Shown here: one piece after another, positions 40,346 to 45,208 of the stretch
Numbering within the stretch: position 1 is the first letter of the stretch
How the letters are laid out: each line of letters starts with the position of its first letter
Origin: Actinomycetes bacterium
GTDB lineage: Bacteria; Actinomycetota; Acidimicrobiia; Acidimicrobiales; Ilumatobacteraceae
Direction: 5' to 3'
Length of the DNA: 45,208 nt
Assembly: GCA_025359865.1 (NCBI GenBank)
Contig: JANYDH010000170.1
Coordinates: forward strand, 1 to 45,208
Made by a program: the position numbers and the translations under genes
Notes under the pieces: generated by a model
What the model was told of the DNA's origin: nothing
Seen by the model: only the letters and a program-made list of their open reading frames with translations
Database searches by the model: none

Positions 40346-41029
40346 TCAGATTGGCCGGGTAGGAGTGGGCGATGTTCGCCGGTGACTGGGCAGGATCGAC
40401 GACGGGCAGAGATGCTCAAGAACACAGCGGTCACACGCGGGCTTCTTGGCGTCGCACACTCGGCGACCGTGCAGGATCAGGCGCAGACTGAACGGACCCC
40501 ACGACGCGGCCGGCAGGTGTGAGTTCAGTTCGAGTTCGATCTTCACCGGGTCGTCCTCGGTGGTGAGCCCGAGGCGACGGCTGAGTCGGCCCACGTGGGT
40601 ATCGACCGGCAGCCCGGGAAGACCGAACGCGACGCTACATACCACGTTGCCGGTCTTGCGGCCTACACCGGCCAGGGTGACCAGGTCGTCGAGACCCGTC
40701 GGCACGTTGCCGCCGAATCGCTCAACCAGCCCGACAGCCATCGCGATGAGGTTCTTGGTCTTCGCTTGGAAGAACCCGGTCGAGCGGACGATCTGCTCGA
40801 CCTCGGACGGGTTGGCCGACGCCAACGAACGGGCATCGGGATATTTCGCGAACAGCGCCGGGGTGACCATGTTGACCCTCGCGTCGGTGCATTGCGCCGA
40901 CAGGATCGTGGCGGCGAGCAGCTCGAACGGATTGCGGTGGTCGAGTTCGCACAGCGCCTCGGGGTACTCAGCCTCCAAAAGATCGCTCACGGCTTTGGTA
41001 CGCCCCTTCGGGGTTCGAGGTGTGCCCAT
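40346..41029 (-). CDS. nth: Endonuclease III
   Basis: The 227-residue base-excision repair glycosylase/AP lyase has the helix-hairpin-helix with catalytic Lys (LAGVGRKTGNVV), the catalytic Asp in LPVDTHVGRLS and the four-Cys iron-sulfur cluster C-x6-C-x2-C-x5-C in VCDAKKPACDRCVLEHLC. It removes oxidised pyrimidines. The ATG at 41029 shares the palindrome CCATGG with the divergent fusion gene, so the two start codons overlap by two bases. Confidence 0.96.
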   Translation of the reverse strand: MGTPRTPKGRTKAVSDLLEAEYPEALCELDHRNPFELLAATILSAQCTDARVNMVTPALFAKYPDARSLASANPSEVEQIVRSTGFFQAKTKNLIAMAVGLVERFGGNVPTGLDDLVTLAGVGRKTGNVVCSVAFGLPGLPVDTHVGRLSRRLGLTTEDDPVKIELELNSHLPAASWGPFSLRLILHGRRVCDAKKPACDRCVLEHLCPSSILPSHRRTSPTPTRPI

Positions 41030-43787
41030 GGGACGCCAGGATACGCTCGCACAAGTGCAGCGCCTCGATGTCTACCCCCAACTCGACGCTGCGCCACTCG
41101 ACGACGTTCGCGAGTTGGTCGAACGTGTCCAACACCGCACCGGACGTCGCCCGCTGTCCGACCAACTCTGGCTCGACCTCGTTCAAGGCGACAGCGCGAG
41201 CACCTCAGCTGTCGTCACCAGAGATGGAATGCGGATCACCGGGTACTGCCAGATCTCTGCCGGCAACAACGGATGGATCTTCGAGGTGGTCACCGATCAG
41301 GAGTCATCCCCCACCGAACTGTTGGTCGGCGCGGCGTGTTCGCTCGTTGCGGCCCATGGCGGCGGAGACGTGAGCTGGTGGGTTGTCGACCCAACAGCAC
41401 GCACACACTCCGTGGCCGAGCGCCATGGGTTGCACGCGGCGCGCACGTTGCACCAGATGCGGGTTCCATTGCCGCTGGTCGACACACCTGTCGATCCGCT
41501 TGTCGATCTGCGGCCGTTTCGTGTGGGACACGACGAAGCGGAATGGCTCCTCGTGAATAATGCTGCGTTCTACACCCACCCGGAGCAAGGCGCGTGGACC
41601 CTGGAGGCGGTTCGCCAGCGCGAGCAGCAGGACTGGTTCGATCCGAAAGGGTTTTTACTCCACTATCGGGACCATCGACTTGCCGGGTTCTGCTGGACCA
41701 AGGTAGACCGCGACGCAGATCCGCCCTTGGGTGAGATCTACGTCGTCGCTGTTCATCCGGAGTTCCACGGTCTCGGCCTGGGCAAGGCCCTGACAGTGGC
41801 TGGGCTGGCGTACTTGGCGTCGCAAGGAGTCGACACCGGCATGCTGTATGTCGACGAGCACAACACTGCGGCGTTCAACCTGTACCAACGGCTCGGGTTC
41901 ACGGTGCACCGCACCGACTGCGCGTACGTCGGCTCGATCCTTGCTGAAGCGGTCAACACCGGTGAAACAGCCGCTGCAGGACTGCCTCGCTGGAACGTGA
42001 CCGATGTGCATGAATCGCTGACGTCGCGGAGCCTGCTTGCGGCGGTCGAGCGCAGCGATGCCGATGTCACCCGACTCATCTCGCTGTTCGACGAGCACGG
42101 GATTCGCCAGATCGAGGCCCGACCGGTCACTGCCGACGACCTCGTCGCCGTCGACGCGGTAGTTGGTGCGTACAACGACGCAGCCTTGGCGCTCGGACAC
42201 CTGCGTAGCTACGTCTTCGCTTCGGTCGGCACCGACACGCGTAACGAGCACGCGCAGGCACTCGCTTCACAGGTCAACGACATCGGCGCACGCGTCGGAC
42301 CATTGCTGGCACGACTCGCCGACTGGGTCAACGCTCTCGACCCGCTCGAACTCGCCAGAGGCAGCCAACTGGCAACCGACCACCTCGGCCCTCTGCAACA
42401 CCTCGCCAAGCGCTCTGAATTCCAGATGGCCGAAGAAGAAGAAACGCTGTATGCACAGTTGGCAACGACCGGTTCATCAGCCTGGCACCGCCTGCACCGC
42501 GACATCACCTCGCAACTGTCTACCGAGGTCGAGTTACCCGGCGGCACCGTGCGCCTGGCGATGCCGGCGGTACGGGGTCTGGCGACGCACCCCGATCCGC
42601 ACGTGAGACTCGCCGCACTTGCCGCCGAGCGACGAGCATGGCCGCAGGTTGGCACCGCATCCGCCGCGGCATTGAATTCGATCAAAGGTGAAGCCAACGC
42701 CGTCAACGACCGCCGCGGGTGGGCATCGCCCCTCGACGCATCGCTCTACGCCAACAACGTCTCACGCCCAACATTCGATGCGATGCAGGCCTCGATCGAT
42801 GCCTGTCTGCCACGGCTACGCGGCTGGATGCGCACAAAAGCATCGTTGCACGGCCACGACGGACCCTTGCCGTGGAGCGATCTTTTCGCCCCAGTTCGCG
42901 CATCCGGCGACCGTGTGGAGTGGCAGCATGGCGTCGACGTCGTTCGGAATGCCTTCGCGTCATACAGCACTCCCCTCGCCCGCCTGGTCGACCGCGCACT
43001 CGACGAGCGCTGGATCGACGCTGCGCCGCGCGATGGCAAAGTCGGTGGCGCGTCGTGCACCCCGTTCGTCGACGACCGCTCGTTGGTATTACTCAACTGG
43101 GATCGCTCGCTCAGCGGCGTGCAGACGATCGCTCACGAACTCGGCCACGCGTATCACAACACCCGACTCGCCCATCGTACCCCGTTGCAACGTCGTCTAC
43201 CGATGGCGCTGGCCGAAACGGCGAGCATCTTCTGCGAGACCCTTGTCGTCGAAGCCGGTCTCGCGCACGCTCAGGGTGGTGAACTCCTTGCGCTGCTCGA
43301 TGTCGGTCTCCAGGGCTCGTTGCAGGTCGTGGTCGACATTCGATCGAGGCTGTTGTTCGAGTCGGAAGTCTTCGCTCGGCGACAGCGCCGCACCCTCGGG
43401 GTGGCCGAACTCGATGCGCTGATGGTGCAGGCCCAACACGATGCGTATGGTGATGGACTCGACCACTCCACTGCGTTGGCGTCGATGTGGATCGTGAAGG
43501 GGCATTACTACAGCTCGCACTTCTACAACTGGCCGTACACGTTCGGGTTGCTGTTCGGACTCGGGCTGTTCGCCAGGTACCGCGACGACGCTGAACGGTT
43601 CCTTTCCGGCTACGACGACCTGCTTTCCCGGGCCGGGATGAACACCGCTGAAGAGTTGGGCGCGCTGTTCGGCCTGGACATCACCAGCGAGGCGTTCTGG
43701 ACGGCCAGCCTGGACGTGATCGGCGACCGCATCAGCCGGTACGAGGTACTGGCGCGAAGCGATCATTCATCGGCAGGTGAAGGGTGA
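41028..43787 (+). CDS. Fusion of mycothiol-synthase-like GNAT pair with M3 oligoendopeptidase
   Basis: The 919-residue protein joins two normally separate families in one uninterrupted frame. Residues 1-305 resemble MshD: two GNAT domains, the second with the acetyl-CoA loop VHPEFHGLGLGKAL (243-255) and the end DEHNTAAFNLYQRLGFTVHR. Residues about 318-919 are an M3/PepF metallopeptidase: LPRWNVTDVHESL at its usual N-terminus, zinc motif HELGH (703-707) and the third ligand in ALAETAS (Glu730). No stop or good internal start separates them. GAGGTG 7 bp before the ATG supports this start. MshD makes mycothiol from Cys-GlcN-Ins; why a peptidase is attached is unknown. Its stop overlaps rlmN by 4 bp. 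Confidence 0.92.
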   Translation: MGRQDTLAQVQRLDVYPQLDAAPLDDVRELVERVQHRTGRRPLSDQLWLDLVQGDSASTSAVVTRDGMRITGYCQISAGNNGWIFEVVTDQESSPTELLVGAACSLVAAHGGGDVSWWVVDPTARTHSVAERHGLHAARTLHQMRVPLPLVDTPVDPLVDLRPFRVGHDEAEWLLVNNAAFYTHPEQGAWTLEAVRQREQQDWFDPKGFLLHYRDHRLAGFCWTKVDRDADPPLGEIYVVAVHPEFHGLGLGKALTVAGLAYLASQGVDTGMLYVDEHNTAAFNLYQRLGFTVHRTDCAYVGSILAEAVNTGETAAAGLPRWNVTDVHESLTSRSLLAAVERSDADVTRLISLFDEHGIRQIEARPVTADDLVAVDAVVGAYNDAALALGHLRSYVFASVGTDTRNEHAQALASQVNDIGARVGPLLARLADWVNALDPLELARGSQLATDHLGPLQHLAKRSEFQMAEEEETLYAQLATTGSSAWHRLHRDITSQLSTEVELPGGTVRLAMPAVRGLATHPDPHVRLAALAAERRAWPQVGTASAAALNSIKGEANAVNDRRGWASPLDASLYANNVSRPTFDAMQASIDACLPRLRGWMRTKASLHGHDGPLPWSDLFAPVRASGDRVEWQHGVDVVRNAFASYSTPLARLVDRALDERWIDAAPRDGKVGGASCTPFVDDRSLVLLNWDRSLSGVQTIAHELGHAYHNTRLAHRTPLQRRLPMALAETASIFCETLVVEAGLAHAQGGELLALLDVGLQGSLQVVVDIRSRLLFESEVFARRQRRTLGVAELDALMVQAQHDAYGDGLDHSTALASMWIVKGHYYSSHFYNWPYTFGLLFGLGLFARYRDDAERFLSGYDDLLSRAGMNTAEELGALFGLDITSEAFWTASLDVIGDRISRYEVLARSDHSSAGEG

Positions 43788-44860
43788 CCTCTCTCTACGA
43801 CGTCACCCGCGACGAATTGGCCGAGCTACTCGTCGGAGAGCCTAAGTATCGGCTCGACCAAGTGTGGCAAGGCCTGTATCAGCGACTCGAATTGCCACAT
43901 GAGATGAGTTCGATCCCGAAAGCGCTTCGCACACGGATCGATCACGAGTTGCCGCTCGCGCTCAAACAAGAACTGCGCCGAGTGAGCGACGGCGGCGACA
44001 CGGTGAAGTACCTGTGGCGGCTCCACGACGACAACCCGATCGAGACCGTGCTCATGCTCTACTCCGACCGCGTCACGGTCTGCGTGAGCAGCCAAGCCGG
44101 CTGCGCCATGGCCTGCGGTTTCTGCGCCACTGGGCAGGCAGGGTTCAACCGCCAGCTCACCGTCGGCGAAATCGTCGAGCAGGTGGTGCGGGCGTCACGC
44201 GAAGCAACCGCAATCGGCCGACGACTGGCCAATGTCGTGTTCATGGGCATGGGCGAACCGCTGGCCAACGAGGGCGCCGTCTGGACTGCGGTCGAACGAA
44301 TGCATGGTGACCTTGGGCTGTCTGCACGCCACCTCACCATCTCCACCATCGGCATCGTGCCGGGAATCCGCCAACTCACCACCCGACCGCTGCCGGTGAA
44401 TCTGGCCGTCTCGTTGCACGCGGCCAACGATGAACTACGCAACACGCTGGTACCGATCAACAAGCGGTACCCGCTCGCGTCGTTGATGTCGGCATGCGCG
44501 GAGTACCTCGACATCAAGGGGCGGCGGATCAGTTTCGAGTGGGCGCTGATCCATGGCGTGAACGACCGTGACAGCGATGCCGATGAGCTCGCAGCCTTGT
44601 GCCGTCGGTTCAGCCTGGCCGCACACGTCAATCTGATCCCGCTCAATCCAACACCCGGCTGGCCGACCATCGGCAGCAGCGCGACTCGGGTCCGTCAGTT
44701 CCGCGACCTGCTCGAGATTCGCGGGGTCAACGCAACGGTACGACGCAACCGTGGCAGCGACATCGACGCCGCGTGTGGCCAGCTTGCCGCGGGTCAGCCC
44801 GTGGCCGTACTCCGCAAGTCGCAGGTCACGACTCGAGATACTTCGGGTTCGACACACTGA
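43784..44860 (+). CDS. rlmN: Dual-specificity RNA methyltransferase RlmN
   Basis: The 358-residue radical-SAM enzyme has the cluster motif C-x3-C-x2-C (Cys107, 111, 114 in GCAMACGFC), GMGEPLAN, the SAM-site elements TISTIGIVPGIRQL and LAVSLHAAND, and the substrate-capturing Cys near 331 in AACGQLAAG. It methylates C2 of adenine in 23S rRNA and some tRNAs. The start is GTG 43784, overlapping the fusion gene's stop (GTGA). The 3' end overlaps the convergent DUF6285 gene by 35 bp. Confidence 0.96.
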   Translation: MTSLYDVTRDELAELLVGEPKYRLDQVWQGLYQRLELPHEMSSIPKALRTRIDHELPLALKQELRRVSDGGDTVKYLWRLHDDNPIETVLMLYSDRVTVCVSSQAGCAMACGFCATGQAGFNRQLTVGEIVEQVVRASREATAIGRRLANVVFMGMGEPLANEGAVWTAVERMHGDLGLSARHLTISTIGIVPGIRQLTTRPLPVNLAVSLHAANDELRNTLVPINKRYPLASLMSACAEYLDIKGRRISFEWALIHGVNDRDSDADELAALCRRFSLAAHVNLIPLNPTPGWPTIGSSATRVRQFRDLLEIRGVNATVRRNRGSDIDAACGQLAAGQPVAVLRKSQVTTRDTSGSTH

Positions 44861-45167
44861 GCTTGTCACGAACGCTGTCCCAGACCAGTTCGCGCACACG
44901 CTCCGAACGGTCGTCAAAGGCGCCCGACCTGATCGCTGCCGCGAGATCAGCCTCGTCGGATACTCCCAGTTCGCCCAGTCGGGCCTGATGTGCTGCGGCG
45001 AGTGCCGTGCCGCCGCGGAGTTCACGCTCGACCATGGCCAGCACGTTCATCGCTACTCGGGCATGGAACTGCAACCGACCGGTCGTTGCCGAGATCACAT
45101 CGCGTTCAATCCATTCGCGAACGGACTCGATCAACTGCTCGGCGGTGGGTACGTCGTGGGGAATCAC
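44826..45167 (-). CDS. DUF6285 family protein
   Basis: The 113-residue all-alpha protein reads PTAEQLIESVREWIERDVIS, then GRLQFHARVAMNVLAMVERELRGG and ends VRDKLSVSNPKYLES, which agrees with DUF6285, a family usually found next to acyl-CoA dehydrogenase and phosphotransferase genes. Function is unknown. Translation starts at GTG 45167, overlapping the upstream stop (GTGA). Confidence 0.8.
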   Translation of the reverse strand: MIPHDVPTAEQLIESVREWIERDVISATTGRLQFHARVAMNVLAMVERELRGGTALAAAHQARLGELGVSDEADLAAAIRSGAFDDRSERVRELVWDSVRDKLSVSNPKYLES

Positions 45168-45208
45168 CAGCGTCCCTCCAACGCCAGAAACAGGTCGTGC
45201 TCGTTCTC
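45164..45208 (-). CDS. C-terminal end of an upstream gene (cut by window edge)
   Basis: On the minus strand the frame entering from the edge reads ENEHDLFLALEGRW and stops at 45164-45166, overlapping the GTG of the DUF6285 gene by 4 bp. Such tight coupling implies a shared operon. In other genomes the partner of DUF6285 is often a phosphotransferase-family protein, so that is the leading guess; 14 residues are too few to decide. Confidence 0.55.
   Translation of the reverse strand, partial: ENEHDLFLALEGRW

Overview
The window looks like chromosomal DNA of a high-GC actinobacterium, most likely a member of the Acidimicrobiia (Ilumatobacter-like). This placement is inferred. It rests on GC-rich codons, a mycothiol synthase (MshD)-like domain, a DUF222-HNH ('13E12') gene with an actinobacterial-type SOS box, a lipoprotein with an Ala/Pro/Gly/Thr/Glu repeat linker, a stand-alone GroES-like paralogue and a DUF6285 protein. 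No rRNA or tRNA gene, CRISPR array or intact mobile element was seen.

Layout. 1-4.9 kb: edge of a VapB-type antitoxin, a dispersed repeat, an MFS transporter, a Gfo/Idh/MocA oxidoreductase, an aldehyde dehydrogenase and a glycerophosphodiester phosphodiesterase. 5.1-6.7 kb: a gamma-glutamyltransferase flanked on both sides by short G-rich tandem repeats. 6.8-15.7 kb: an apparent catabolic cluster with a luciferase-like flavin monooxygenase, a cytosine-deaminase-like amidohydrolase, an SDR, a complete ABC importer (ATPase, permease, lipoprotein binding protein), a convergent creatininase-family amidohydrolase and a phytoene-desaturase-like FAD oxidoreductase. The enzyme mix suggests uptake and ring opening of a small nitrogen heterocycle or cyclic amide; the substrate is unknown. 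15.7-18.8 kb: a site-2-type protease, a phosphoribosyltransferase and the SOS-boxed HNH gene. 18.8-19.5 kb: a rearrangement scar made of a cytochrome P450 tail and an IS1634-family transposase tail.

19.5-28.2 kb is a type IV pilus locus: pilB on the minus strand, divergent from pilC, a major-pilin-like gene and three overlapping pilin-like genes. The last encodes a 1336-residue modular pilin with a prepilin N-terminus, a predicted beta-solenoid-like segment, five He_PIG-type repeats, three Cys-paired Ig-like repeats and a unique C-terminus. It looks like a pilus-borne adhesin and is one of the two most unusual objects here.

28.2-39.7 kb, minus strand: an MFS transporter, trpE and hisI, with a large hairpin in front of hisI; a GroES-like protein; a Rieske oxygenase with a small partner gene behind a DosR-like palindrome; the second copy of the dispersed repeat; and a tightly coupled run hisC-hisB-hisH-hisA-hisF-mmuM-aldo/keto reductase. 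39.8-45.2 kb: a small unknown gene ending in a 16-bp tandem repeat, a structured intergenic region with a terminator, nth (endonuclease III), a divergent fusion of a mycothiol-synthase-like protein with an M3 oligoendopeptidase whose start codon overlaps that of nth, rlmN, a DUF6285 gene and the end of one more gene. Without searches, substrate and ligand assignments remain at family level.
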